From Clostridia bacterium (GTDB lineage: Bacteria > Bacillota > Clostridia > Monoglobales > Firm-18): 11,925 bases of DNA. The stretch spans positions 1 to 11,925 of the forward strand of contig JAFQVC010000004.1 in the NCBI GenBank assembly GCA_017408205.1. The letters are read 5' to 3'. The notes beneath the pieces are model-generated. The model made no database searches and was not told the DNA's origin. It worked only from the letters and a program-made list of their open reading frames with translations. Shown here piece by piece: positions 1 through 7,179 of the stretch. A program made the position numbers and the translations under genes. Position 1 is the first letter of the stretch, and the number at the start of each line of letters is the position of its first letter.

Positions 1-132
1 ATCCTCCATTTCAGATATGTGCCAAGTGAAAAAGACTGGAAATTTACCGTTTGGGAAACTTTGTGGACAAATTGGGGCGGAAATGCAGATAATGTAACAT
101 GGCCCTACTGGTGGCATTATTTGCCAAGATAA
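1..132 (+). CDS. 3' end of a small W-rich protein, paralogue of the gene at 1258-1626 (partial)
   Basis: Only the last 43 codons lie in the window, in frame from base 1 to the TAA at 130-132. The C-terminus reads W-x-N-W-G-G-N-A-D-N-V-T-W-P-Y-W-W-H-Y-L-P-R. This closely matches the end of the protein encoded at 1258-1626 (GGTADNV-L-WPYWWH), so the two are paralogues. The complete copy has an N-terminal membrane anchor, and this one probably does too, but that part is outside the window. The function is unknown. The conserved tryptophan-rich tail (WPYWWH) is the hallmark of this small family here. The gene ends directly at a terminator whose sequence is also repeated after the paralogue. Confidence 0.75.
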   Translation: MLHFRYVPSEKDWKFTVWETLWTNWGGNADNVTWPYWWHYLPR

Positions 133-154
133 TTCTCTAAACAAAAAACCTCTC
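129..154 (+). repeat. 26-base direct repeat, copy 1 (gene end plus terminator arm)
   Basis: These 26 bases recur exactly at 1628-1653. They cover the stop region of the first paralogue, an A-tract and the left arm of the terminator. The right arm and T-tract are also shared; only the loop differs (GTAA here, TTTC in copy 2). The repeat shows that the terminator was copied together with the gene. Confidence 0.85.
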
Positions 155-170
155 GTAAGAGAGGTTTTTT
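143..170 (+). terminator. Rho-independent terminator after the partial first gene
   Basis: A perfect 6-base-pair stem CCTCTC/GAGAGG (149-154 and 159-164) encloses the loop GTAA, which has the GNRA tetraloop pattern. It is preceded by six A (143-148) and followed by six T (165-170), so the A/T tracts extend the stem to 12 pairs. It starts 10 bases after the stop at 132 and separates the first gene from the promoter at 172. Confidence 0.9.
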
Positions 171-171
171 A

Positions 172-200
172 TTGCCAAAGTTATATTTGTTTGTTATAAT
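172..200 (+). promoter_or_regulatory. SigA-type promoter of the lipoprotein operon
   Basis: TTGCCA (172-177) is followed after exactly 17 bases by a consensus TATAAT (195-200), with an extended -10 TGT immediately before it. It begins one base after the T-tract of the preceding terminator, so the lipoprotein and the gene behind it form their own transcription unit. Expected start of transcription is near 207, giving a leader of about 30 bases. I see no operator. Confidence 0.85.
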
Positions 201-236
201 GTAGTTGTATCATAACTTAACATCAGGAGTGATATT

Positions 237-1241
237 ATGAAAAAAATAGCAGTACTGTTAATATGTTTTATGTTATTTTTAGTGGGTTGCAGTAATGATG
301 CACCCGAAAAGGCACCTGTGAAAACCCCCGTAAAAACAGCGGAAACAACACAGCAAAAAGAGGACATCCCTCCACCACCTGAATTTCCGGAAAGCAACGT
401 ATATGTAAATGAGAATCGTGGATATACTTTAACTTTTCCCGAAAGTTGGAAAGGTCATTATTACTTAAAAGAGGGTTTTAAGGACTCTGTCGAAGTGTAT
501 TTTTACGGCAAGAGTAAATACAGTAACGGCGACGGTGTACTTCTTTACGAATTCAGGGATGTTTCATACACTTCCTATGATGCTGAAATTATAAAAACTG
601 TAAAAGCAAAAACAAATCACGGCAACAATTATCCTTATAATTTTTTACAGTACCCTGAAAACATAGACAGATTTGCAAACCCCGAAGAATATACCGAAGA
701 CACAGAGCAGATTAAACTTATGAAGGAAGATTGGGAGCAAATAAAATCTATGAATGTAAACGATATTGGTTTTTCTTCAGAAGTGATAGAATATCCGTCT
801 TTGCCCAAGTTCCCGGAAAGCAATGAATACATAAACGAAAAACACGGGTACAAACTGACTTTCCCTGATAGTTGGACAGGATACTACTATATTGACGAAA
901 GTGACGCCGATTTGCCCGAAATATATTTTTACGGAAAAAGTTACTTCGGAAGATATTTTCCCTTTACGTACACTGAAAAATTCGGATGCGACGAGTTTGC
1001 GGTTGTTACAAAACAATTTATCGATGATCCGTCAAGCATTTATGACAACGAGAGAAAAGTGGGCAACGTAGGTGAAACACAATATTACTATGCAACTTTA
1101 AGAAAAGATGCTCATATTGAAATGTTTATGTATCCCGAGAAGTATATCAGTGACGCCGAAGAAATTGCCCTTGCTCTTGAGGATTTTAAACAACTTGAAG
1201 CAATGGAGATGGACGATGTAATTTTCACCCCATTAAGATAA
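237..1241 (+). CDS. Putative lipoprotein with two tandem copies of a PsbP-like-looking domain
   Basis: A 334-residue protein with a lipoprotein signal: K2-K3, a hydrophobic core (residues 4-16) and lipobox L15-V16-G17-C18, so it should be lipidated on Cys18 and face outward from the membrane. Residues 19-48 are a Lys/Pro/Thr-rich linker. Two homologous units follow, about 47-180 and 189-331. Each opens with FPESN-x-Y-x-N-E, then GY-x-LTFP-x-SW-x-G, then an E-x-YFYGKS strand, and ends with a YPE segment and an acidic helix with DxxQxxxMxxxD-like spacing. The LTFPxSWxG pattern recalls PsbP-like domains of other Firmicute exported proteins; that resemblance is from memory and the function is unknown. 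AGGAG at 225-229 lies 7 bases before the ATG. The next gene starts 16 bases downstream and is probably co-transcribed. Confidence 0.85.
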   Translation: MKKIAVLLICFMLFLVGCSNDAPEKAPVKTPVKTAETTQQKEDIPPPPEFPESNVYVNENRGYTLTFPESWKGHYYLKEGFKDSVEVYFYGKSKYSNGDGVLLYEFRDVSYTSYDAEIIKTVKAKTNHGNNYPYNFLQYPENIDRFANPEEYTEDTEQIKLMKEDWEQIKSMNVNDIGFSSEVIEYPSLPKFPESNEYINEKHGYKLTFPDSWTGYYYIDESDADLPEIYFYGKSYFGRYFPFTYTEKFGCDEFAVVTKQFIDDPSSIYDNERKVGNVGETQYYYATLRKDAHIEMFMYPEKYISDAEEIALALEDFKQLEAMEMDDVIFTPLR

Positions 1242-1257
1242 AATAGGGAGAATTGAT

Positions 1258-1626
1258 ATGAAAAAAATACTAAAACACACACTTTTATTTATACTTATTG
1301 CATTTTTGGTTGTATGGCTTGGCTCATTAATAAAATGCGAAGTATTAACAAGGTTACATTACGACGAGTTTAAAGCCACACATTTACAAAATCCAATGAT
1401 TGGTGATATTGACTATTTTAAAGTAATAGAATACCACAAGGATACCACTGCAAAGGTTTATTATGTGGGCGAAAACAAGTCGGGCGGATTTATAATGGAA
1501 CTTAAATATATAAAAAGCAGAAATATCTGGAAAGAAACATACTGGAATGGCGTGTGGTCAGGGACCGGAGGTACAGCGGACAACGTGTTATGGCCTTACT
1601 GGTGGCATTTTATATATATACAATAA
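1258..1626 (+). CDS. Small membrane-anchored protein with WPYWWH tail, function unknown
   Basis: A 122-residue protein with basic residues at positions 2, 3 and 6 and one hydrophobic segment at about 8-24, most likely an uncleaved membrane anchor with the rest outside. The remaining roughly 95 residues are rich in Tyr, Trp and Lys and end in G-G-T-A-D-N-V-L-W-P-Y-W-W-H. The tail is shared with the truncated gene at 1-132, making this the second copy of a local paralogue pair. AGGGAG at 1245-1250 is 7 bases before the ATG. The gene follows the lipoprotein by 16 bases and shares its promoter, so the two may act together at the cell envelope; that is inference. I do not recognise the family. Confidence 0.8.
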   Translation: MKKILKHTLLFILIAFLVVWLGSLIKCEVLTRLHYDEFKATHLQNPMIGDIDYFKVIEYHKDTTAKVYYVGENKSGGFIMELKYIKSRNIWKETYWNGVWSGTGGTADNVLWPYWWHFIYIQ

Positions 1627-1627
1627 A

Positions 1628-1653
1628 ATAATTCTCTAAACAAAAAACCTCTC
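1628..1653 (+). repeat. 26-base direct repeat, copy 2
   Basis: Exact copy of bases 129-154, again starting at the stop region of a WPYWWH-family gene and running into the left arm of a terminator. The identity here is higher than in the adjoining coding ends of the two paralogues. Confidence 0.85.
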
Positions 1654-1668
1654 TTTCGAGAGGTTTTT
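1642..1668. terminator. Bidirectional terminator between convergent operons
   Basis: Stem CCTCTC/GAGAGG (1648-1653 and 1658-1663) with loop TTTC, flanked by six A on the left and five T on the right. Read on the plus strand it ends the lipoprotein operon (stop at 1626). Read on the minus strand it ends glyA-rarA-cupin, whose last stop codon is only 4 bases from the end of this structure. The A-tract becomes a six-T tract on that strand, so it should work both ways. Confidence 0.88.
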
Positions 1669-1672
1669 ATAT

Positions 1673-2008
1673 TTATTTCGTCATTAAAATCAGTGCTATA
1701 AACACCAAATCGGCAGTGCCCTCGTTTCTTATTCCGTGAGAGTCGCCGTCTTTACAATGTACGGTATCCCCTACTTTTACGGGGTATTCTTTGCCGTTAT
1801 CGGTATAAATTCCGTCACCTGCAATAATGTAGTATGTTTCAGTTTCGCCGTTATGGGGGTGGTTGCCGATGCTGTCCCCCGGCTTTACTGTAACTGAAGC
1901 GAACATTCTGCAGTTGTCTGCAATTTTTTCGCCCATAAGGTGTTCAAGTTTTATAAAGCCCTTTCCGCCTGCAATATTTTCTCTTATTTCCACTCTTTTT
2001 GCTTCCAT
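1673..2008 (-). CDS. Small single-domain cupin protein
   Basis: A 111-residue single-domain cupin, probably a cytoplasmic metal-binding beta-barrel; the substrate is unknown. Cupin motif 1 is complete, G-x5-H-x-H-x4-E-x6-G, with G44, H50, H52, E57 and G64. Motif 2 is present as G80-x5-K-x-G-x2-H91-x3-N95, with Lys in place of the usual Pro. All four metal ligands (H50, H52, E57, H91) are retained, so an active metal site is likely. I chose the ATG at 2008 rather than an upstream in-frame start because AGGAG (2021-2017) lies 8 bases before it and because it overlaps the rarA stop by one base (TAATG), which implies translational coupling. It is the last gene of the glyA-rarA operon. Small cupins of this kind include sugar isomerases and dioxygenase-like proteins, and nothing here selects one. 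Confidence 0.85.
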   Translation of the reverse strand: MEAKRVEIRENIAGGKGFIKLEHLMGEKIADNCRMFASVTVKPGDSIGNHPHNGETETYYIIAGDGIYTDNGKEYPVKVGDTVHCKDGDSHGIRNEGTADLVFIALILMTK

Positions 2009-3285
2009 TATTTTGTCTCCTTTTTTATGTTGTCCCAATACTGTTTTGCGTTCTGTTCATTTTTGTTATTGCCGAACCGATAGTATTTTCTATCCTTTAT
2101 GTTGTCCGGAAGATACTGCTGTGATACGTAATTATTATCAAAATCGTGAGGATACTTATAGCCGACAGCCCGTCCCAGTTTGTTTGCACCGCCGTAGTGA
2201 CCGTCTTTTAAATGGTCGGGGATATTACCTGTGTTACCCGATTCTATATCTGCCATAGCGTCATCTATAGCGCAAATTACGCTGTTTGATTTTGGTGCAG
2301 TTGCAAGAGTTATTACCGCCTGAGCCAAAGGTATTCTTGCCTCGGGAAGCCCCAATTGCAAAGCACTGTCAACACAGGACTTTACAATTACTGCTGTGTT
2401 TGGGTACGCCATACCGATATCTTCGCTGGCAATTACCATAAGGCGTCTTATGGGGGAAAGCATATCCCCTGCACTAAGAAGCCGTGCAAGATAGTGAAGG
2501 GCGGCATCTGCGTCGCTTCCTCTTATGCTTTTTTGGAATGCGGATAAAATATCGTAGTGATTGTCCCCTAATTTATCGTAAGTAAGTGCTTTTTTCTGAC
2601 TTGCCATTTCTGCCGTTTCCACCGTAACGGTAATTTTATTATCTTTATCGGGAAGTACGGAATAAAGGCACATTTCAACGGCGTTAAGTGCTTTTCTTAC
2701 GTCACCGTTTGACATTTGTGCGATATGGGAAACCGCCTCTTTTTCAAAGGTAATCTCATTTTCGGGCATAGTTGATTTTAGGTATTCTATACCTCGGTTT
2801 ACTGCTGTTTCTATATCTTCGGGGCTTAACTGTTTAAATTCAAACACGGTACTTCTGCTTAAAACCGCATTATACACGTAAAAGTACGGGTTTTCAGTAG
2901 TGCTTGAAATAAGGGTAATATCTCCGTTTTCAATAAACTCCAGAAGTGACTGCTGTTGCTTTTTATTGAAGTTCTGGATTTCGTCAAGATAAAGAAGAAT
3001 CCCCTGTTCCGAGCCCAGTTTATCAATTTCCGCCACAACGTCACGGATATCCGAAACAGATGCAGTGGTAGCGTTTAGTTTAAAGAACTTTTTATCCGTT
3101 TTACTTGCGATAATATTGGCAACGGTGGTTTTTCCCGTACCTGACGGACCGTAAAATATCATATTTGAAATTTTACCGTTTTCTATTATGTTACGAAGTA
3201 TTTTTCCCTCGCCTAAAAGATGCCTTTGCCCAACAACCTCGTCTATATTTTTAGGTCTTATTGTATCGGCTAACGGCTTATTCAT
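2008..3285 (-). CDS. rarA: Replication-associated recombination protein A (RarA/MgsA AAA+ ATPase)
   Basis: A 425-residue AAA+ ATPase of the RarA/MgsA/WRNIP1 family, related to clamp-loader subunits. Family members act at stalled replication forks and single-stranded DNA ends. The N-terminus has the family signature [17 protein letters not shown] (residues 4-20). Walker A is GPSGTGKT (46-53), Walker B is LLYLDE (97-102), sensor 1 lies at STTEN (128-132), and the arginine finger is R144 in LSRSTVF. The C-terminal tetramerisation region contains the family segment H-Y-G-G-A-N-K-L-G and ends in a Lys/Asn-rich tail. Length fits the family. The start codon overlaps the glyA stop by 8 bases and there is no clear Shine-Dalgarno, so its translation probably depends on glyA. 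Its own stop overlaps the cupin start. Confidence 0.95.
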   Translation of the reverse strand: MNKPLADTIRPKNIDEVVGQRHLLGEGKILRNIIENGKISNMIFYGPSGTGKTTVANIIASKTDKKFFKLNATTASVSDIRDVVAEIDKLGSEQGILLYLDEIQNFNKKQQQSLLEFIENGDITLISSTTENPYFYVYNAVLSRSTVFEFKQLSPEDIETAVNRGIEYLKSTMPENEITFEKEAVSHIAQMSNGDVRKALNAVEMCLYSVLPDKDNKITVTVETAEMASQKKALTYDKLGDNHYDILSAFQKSIRGSDADAALHYLARLLSAGDMLSPIRRLMVIASEDIGMAYPNTAVIVKSCVDSALQLGLPEARIPLAQAVITLATAPKSNSVICAIDDAMADIESGNTGNIPDHLKDGHYGGANKLGRAVGYKYPHDFDNNYVSQQYLPDNIKDRKYYRFGNNKNEQNAKQYWDNIKKETK

Positions 3286-4510
3286 AAAGTTTATATTTGT
3301 CGCACAATACTTTTACTCTTCCACGGACTTCATCTGCATTTTTATCAAAGTCAGTAAGAGTTAAGTTAATTAGTTGTGCAATTTCTTTCATATCATCTGT
3401 ACCCATACCTCTGCTTGTAACAGCGGCAGCACCAAGACGGATACCGCTTGTAACGAATGGGCTTTGGGGGTCGTTTGGAACTGCATTTTTATTGCAGGTA
3501 ATACCAACTTCGTCAAGAAGATGTTCTGCTTCTTTACCTGTAATGCCTTTTGACTGCAGGTCAACAAGCATAAGGTGGTTGTCCGTTCCGTCTGAAACGA
3601 TTGAAAAACCGTGAGATTTCAGTTCTTCGCAAAGAACTGAAGCATTTTTAATTATGTTTTTCTGGTATTCTTTAAACTCGTCAGTTAATGCTTCGCCAAA
3701 GCATACTGCTTTTGCGGCAATAATGTGCATTAAAGGTCCGCCCTGAATACCAGGGAACACTGCTTTGTCAATTAATTTTGCGTGTTCTTCTTTACAAAGA
3801 ATCATACCGCCTCTTGGACCTCTTAAGGTTTTATGAGTAGTTGTTGTTACAAAGTCTGCATAAGGTACGGGATTGGGATGCAATCCTGCCGCTACAAGAC
3901 CTGCAATGTGAGCAATATCTACCATTAAGTATGCGCCCACTTCTTTTGCAATTTCTGAGAATTTTTCGAAATCGATAATTCTTGAGTACGCACTTGCACC
4001 TGCAACGATTAATTTTGGTTTATGAGTAAGTGCAAGTTCACGAAGTTTATCGTAATCTATTCTGTGAGTTACATCGTCAACGCCGTAAGGCACGATGTTA
4101 AAGTATTTACCTGAAATATTAACAGGACTGCCGTGGCTTAAGTGTCCGCCGTGAGCAAGGTTCATACCAAGAACTGTGTCACCGGGGTTTAATACTGCAA
4201 AAAATACTGCAAGGTTTGCCTGTGCACCTGAGTGTGGCTGAACATTGGCGTGGTCTGCACCGAAAATTTTGCACGCTCTTTCTCTTGCAAGATTTTCAAC
4301 AATGTCAACACATTCACAACCGCCGTAGTACCTTTTGCCCGGATACCCTTCAGCATATTTATTTGTAAGCGGAGTGCCCATTGCCTCCATAACAGCGGGG
4401 CTTACAAAGTTTTCTGATGCGATTAATTCAATTTTGCTTCGCTGTCTTGAAAGTTCTGATTCTATGGCTTTAGCCACTTCCAAGTCTGCTTTTTTTATGT
4501 TATCAAACAT
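3278..4510 (-). CDS. glyA: Serine hydroxymethyltransferase
   Basis: A 410-residue PLP enzyme that converts serine and tetrahydrofolate to glycine and 5,10-methylene-tetrahydrofolate, the main entry to one-carbon metabolism. It is cytoplasmic and normally a dimer or tetramer. The sequence shows the N-terminal [15 protein letters not shown] block (24-38), the [15 protein letters not shown] block (50-64), the aspartate that contacts the PLP ring at D198 (VDIAHIAG), and the Schiff-base lysine K227 in [14 protein letters not shown]. Length is normal. AGGGAGG (4524-4518) lies 7 bases before the ATG. It is the first gene of an operon with rarA and a cupin, driven by the promoter at 4571-4543, and is divergent from spoIIE. 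The leader is short (about 25 bases), with no room for a riboswitch. Confidence 0.97.
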   Translation of the reverse strand: MFDNIKKADLEVAKAIESELSRQRSKIELIASENFVSPAVMEAMGTPLTNKYAEGYPGKRYYGGCECVDIVENLARERACKIFGADHANVQPHSGAQANLAVFFAVLNPGDTVLGMNLAHGGHLSHGSPVNISGKYFNIVPYGVDDVTHRIDYDKLRELALTHKPKLIVAGASAYSRIIDFEKFSEIAKEVGAYLMVDIAHIAGLVAAGLHPNPVPYADFVTTTTHKTLRGPRGGMILCKEEHAKLIDKAVFPGIQGGPLMHIIAAKAVCFGEALTDEFKEYQKNIIKNASVLCEELKSHGFSIVSDGTDNHLMLVDLQSKGITGKEAEHLLDEVGITCNKNAVPNDPQSPFVTSGIRLGAAAVTSRGMGTDDMKEIAQLINLTLTDFDKNADEVRGRVKVLCDKYKLYE

Positions 4511-4542
4511 TTGTTTTCCTCCCTAAATACATTATCTTCTTC

Positions 4543-4571
4543 ATTATACCACAAAATACGCCCCTTTTCAA
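4543..4571 (-). promoter_or_regulatory. SigA-type promoter of glyA-rarA-cupin
   Basis: On the minus strand TTGAAA (4571-4566) is followed after 17 bases by TATAAT (4548-4543), preceded by an extended -10 TGG. Transcription should begin near 4536, about 25 bases before the glyA ATG. A weak Spo0A-box-like sequence, TTTGTCATA at 4589-4597, lies just upstream. Confidence 0.85.
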
Positions 4572-4622
4572 TACTAAAGATGGGGTTTTTTGTCATAATA
4601 TTTGCTTCTTTTCCTTTCACGT

Positions 4623-4656
4623 TTCGACAACTTATTTGTTATTCGGGTGATAAAAT
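4623..4656 (+). promoter_or_regulatory. Candidate Spo0A-activated spoIIE promoter with 0A box
   Basis: TTCGACAAC (4623-4631) matches the reverse complement of the Spo0A box TTTGTCGAA at 8 of 9 positions, and the core TGTCGAA is perfect. It overlaps a -35-like TCGACA (4624-4629), which is 21 bases from TAAAAT (4651-4656), itself preceded by an extended -10 TGA. Bacillus subtilis spoIIE and spoIIG are known to use SigA promoters with unusually long spacers of 21-22 bases and 0A boxes near -35, so the layout is as expected for Spo0A~P control. A second, weaker 0A-like site is at 4589-4597. If this -10 is used, transcription starts near 4663. Confidence 0.6.
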
Positions 4657-4687
4657 GCAGTTACTAACAAAAGAAGGATTGATTATA

Positions 4688-7000
4688 GTGGAAAAAGTAA
4701 TTTTAAAGGTAAAACAAAAGGTCAGTTTCAGGTGGTGGGATTTATTAACCATTGTTTTTGCATTTATGCTTGGACGGGTGGTGTTTTTCGACTGCCTATC
4801 CCCCTTTGCTCTTGCACTTTTTGCGGCGTACATAAGCGTCTGTCCCGACAACATAATACGGGGAGGGTTGGTGGCGTTCGGCTCGCTTATGGGCATATTT
4901 TCCGCAGGAATGGGGATTACGTTTATAAAGTACATACTTGCTTTTGTCCTTTTTGCTCTGGTATTTACTGCGGTTACTACAGTTTCGGACAAGCGGGGTA
5001 AATACACCACCTCGCTAATCGGTGCAATTTCTCTTTTTGTATCGGGGCTTATATTTTTAGGTCAGTGGCAACGGTCCTTATACTACCTTGCAATGCTTAT
5101 TTCGGAAAGCGTTGTATGTTTCTTTATGGCGATGGTGTTTGAAAAGACCATTTCTATTGCGAATCAGACGGAAAAGGAAATTACCCCTGACAGTTCGGTG
5201 GGTTTTCTGGTAATGGTGGCGTTATCGGTGGCAGGTCTGGGGGAACTGACCGTTTTTAACATATCCCTCGGAAAAACGCTGTCTGCGGTTTATATAATGC
5301 TTGTGGCATTATGCGGTGGGCTTGGGCCGGGAAGTGTCTGCGGTGTTGGAATGGGTTTTCTTTATTCCTTTCTTATGTACCCAAGCGGAGAATATATGGG
5401 GCTTTTCAGTATTTTTGGTATGCTTTGCGGAATTTTTTCCCGCTACAAAAAGGCAGGGGTTATATGCTCGTTTGTAATTTCTTCATTAATCGTTACCTGG
5501 TATTTCGGCATATCAAACGGTGCAATGTTTAATTTCCCCGAACTTGTGCTTACTTCTCTGGTTTTAGGGCTTATCCCCAAAAGCGTTACAGTCTTTTGCG
5601 TGAACTTGCTTTGTCAGGTAAGTCCCGCCCCCGTAAACTTTAAGCAGACCATACTGAAGATATATGACAAATTAAGCGAATTTTCAGGTAAATTAAACGA
5701 AATAGCGGACAATTTTGCAGACAGCAAAAAACCCCACAACAAAAACGACATAATGGGGATTTACGACAAAACAGCGGGGAAGGTGTGCAGAAACTGCGGT
5801 CTTAAATTTGTGTGCTGGGAAAAAGAGTTTTCCTCGTCCTATGATGCTCTTATAAACTGCAATACCGCTCTTCTGGAAAAAGGGAAACTGGAGGTTGGTG
5901 ACGTGCCCGTGCATTTTAAAAGCAAGTGCATAAAATTAAATTCATTTATAGAGGCGGTAAACAGGTTTTACGCGCGGTACAAACTTGATACCATGTGGGT
6001 AAAAAAATTAGAGGCGGGGCGTGAACTTACGGCAACCCACCTGTACGGAGTGGCGGAAATTATGAACGATTTTGCGAAAGAAACAAAAAAAGAACTTGAT
6101 TTTGTGCCTGATTTGGGCAATATATTATACCTTGCAATAGGCAAAGCGGGGGTTAAATGCTACGATGTAACTGTTGTTACCCGCGAAAAAGGGCAACTTG
6201 AGGTAGTAGCAAGAATAAACGTAAAAAAAGCACCCGACAACGTGGAAAATATAGTTGCAGACGTTGTTGCGGAAACTGCAGGCAGGCGGTTTTACGTCAA
6301 AAATTCCGATTATTCCAAAGACGGTACAAAAGCGGTGTTACGTCTGGAAGAACGTGAAAGATACAACGTGGTAACGGGCTATTACACAAGGAAAAAAGAT
6401 GACAGCGAAAGGTCGGGAGACAGTTTTTGTCAGCAGAAACTTCAGCACAACAGATATCTTGCGGTGTTAAGCGACGGTATGGGCAGCGGAGCAAATGCCA
6501 AAAACCAGTCTTCCTTTGCCGCCGACACAATGTCGCGTCTTTTGAACACGGGTTTTGACAAGGAGAGTGCGGTAAAAATTATGAATTTATCATTGTTTTT
6601 AAAGCAGACGGAAGAAAGTTTTGCAACAGTTGATGCTGTGGTGGTGGACTTGTTTGAAGGCAGTGCAGAGTTTATAAAAATAGGAGCGTCATCAAGTTTT
6701 GTAAAAAGCAACAGCAAGGTTAAAAGGATTACCTCCGATTCTCTTCCTGCAGGAATGATAACGGGGATTACCCCCTGCACAGAAAAAATCAACATAAAAG
6801 GGGGAGACCTTATTGTGCTCGCCTCTGACGGTGTGTTCGGAGACGACGGTGAATGGGTAACGGAATATATAAAAGAAAGCACCGACAAACCCCAGAAACT
6901 TGCAGAAAAACTTGTAAAAGAAGCGGTTGTAAGGCAGGGGCACAAGACACCCGACGATATGACCGTTGTCACAATGTTAATTGACAGGGAGGCGGCGTAA
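4688..7000 (+). CDS. spoIIE: Stage II sporulation protein E, SpoIIE (PP2C phosphatase)
   Basis: A 770-residue membrane phosphatase. SpoIIE dephosphorylates the anti-anti-sigma factor SpoIIAA to activate SigF in the forespore and also takes part in polar septation with FtsZ. About ten membrane segments fill residues 14-315, starting with a WWDLLTIVFAFMLGRVVF helix. A central cytoplasmic region follows with the family cysteine cluster C367-x2-C370-x5-C376-W377. The C-terminal PP2C domain (from about 590) keeps the metal-binding aspartates: D596 in SDGMGSG, D714 in ASDGVF and D756-D757 in DDMTVV. I prefer the GTG at 4688, which has AGAAGGA 10 bases upstream and lies downstream of the predicted transcription start. 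ATG 4655 (after GGTGAT) is possible, but it overlaps the predicted -10. In-frame codons upstream as far as 4511 run into the control region and are unlikely to be translated. A 35-codon ORF starts immediately after the stop. Confidence 0.95.
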   Translation: MEKVILKVKQKVSFRWWDLLTIVFAFMLGRVVFFDCLSPFALALFAAYISVCPDNIIRGGLVAFGSLMGIFSAGMGITFIKYILAFVLFALVFTAVTTVSDKRGKYTTSLIGAISLFVSGLIFLGQWQRSLYYLAMLISESVVCFFMAMVFEKTISIANQTEKEITPDSSVGFLVMVALSVAGLGELTVFNISLGKTLSAVYIMLVALCGGLGPGSVCGVGMGFLYSFLMYPSGEYMGLFSIFGMLCGIFSRYKKAGVICSFVISSLIVTWYFGISNGAMFNFPELVLTSLVLGLIPKSVTVFCVNLLCQVSPAPVNFKQTILKIYDKLSEFSGKLNEIADNFADSKKPHNKNDIMGIYDKTAGKVCRNCGLKFVCWEKEFSSSYDALINCNTALLEKGKLEVGDVPVHFKSKCIKLNSFIEAVNRFYARYKLDTMWVKKLEAGRELTATHLYGVAEIMNDFAKETKKELDFVPDLGNILYLAIGKAGVKCYDVTVVTREKGQLEVVARINVKKAPDNVENIVADVVAETAGRRFYVKNSDYSKDGTKAVLRLEERERYNVVTGYYTRKKDDSERSGDSFCQQKLQHNRYLAVLSDGMGSGANAKNQSSFAADTMSRLLNTGFDKESAVKIMNLSLFLKQTEESFATVDAVVVDLFEGSAEFIKIGASSSFVKSNSKVKRITSDSLPAGMITGITPCTEKINIKGGDLIVLASDGVFGDDGEWVTEYIKESTDKPQKLAEKLVKEAVVRQGHKTPDDMTVVTMLIDREAA

Positions 7001-7108
7001 ATGAAACTGATTGTTATAAAAAGAAAAACTTCCTGTGCGGTTTTATGGGCAAACAAAATTGTCAGGCGGTATATTGAGCGACTTAACCGGCTTAAGAAAA
7101 AGATATAA
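7001..7108 (+). CDS. Possible 35-residue basic peptide gene directly after spoIIE
   Basis: ATG at 7001 follows the spoIIE stop without a gap (TAAATG), and AGGGAGG at 6986-6992 lies 8 bases before it, one of the best ribosome binding sites in the window. The 35-residue product is very basic (12 Lys or Arg against one Glu). A hydrophobic stretch with one Cys and one Trp is followed by a likely amphipathic helix rich in Arg, Lys, Leu and Ile. I recognise no family. It would be co-transcribed and coupled to spoIIE, so a role in early sporulation is possible. Against it are its short length and the chance that the AGGGAGG is merely the spoIIE codons for its last residues. Confidence 0.5.
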   Translation: MKLIVIKRKTSCAVLWANKIVRRYIERLNRLKKKI

Positions 7109-7116
7109 AATTTTTC

Positions 7117-7145
7117 TTGCATAAAATTATATAAAATGGTACAAT
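7117..7145 (+). promoter_or_regulatory. SigA-type promoter of rubrerythrin
   Basis: TTGCAT (7117-7122), a 17-base spacer, and TACAAT (7140-7145) with extended -10 TGG. The start should be near 7152, about 28 bases before the ATG, with AAGGAG at 7165-7170. No terminator is visible between spoIIE and this promoter, so some read-through from spoIIE is possible. Confidence 0.75.
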
Positions 7146-7179
7146 ATAGAAAAAGATACTAATTAAGGAGTGTGTAAAT

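Noticed and set aside
4511..4687. Extension of SpoIIE to an upstream start at 4511
   Set aside because: The added 59 codons would start in the glyA ribosome-binding region and run through the predicted promoter, and bear no resemblance to SpoIIE N-termini.
6442..7122. A 226-codon open frame antisense to spoIIE
   Set aside because: It overlaps the PP2C coding region and has low-complexity hydrophobic translation with no ribosome binding site; spoIIE on the other strand is certain.
7076..7125. A hairpin CTTAA-N5-TTAAG near the end of the 35-aa ORF as a spoIIE terminator
   Set aside because: Only five weak pairs and no T-run directly after the stem.
7119..7137. A PerR-like AT-rich dyad in the rubrerythrin promoter
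   Set aside because: Only about 10 of 14 positions match the Bacillus PerR box, in a very AT-rich spacer; not above chance.
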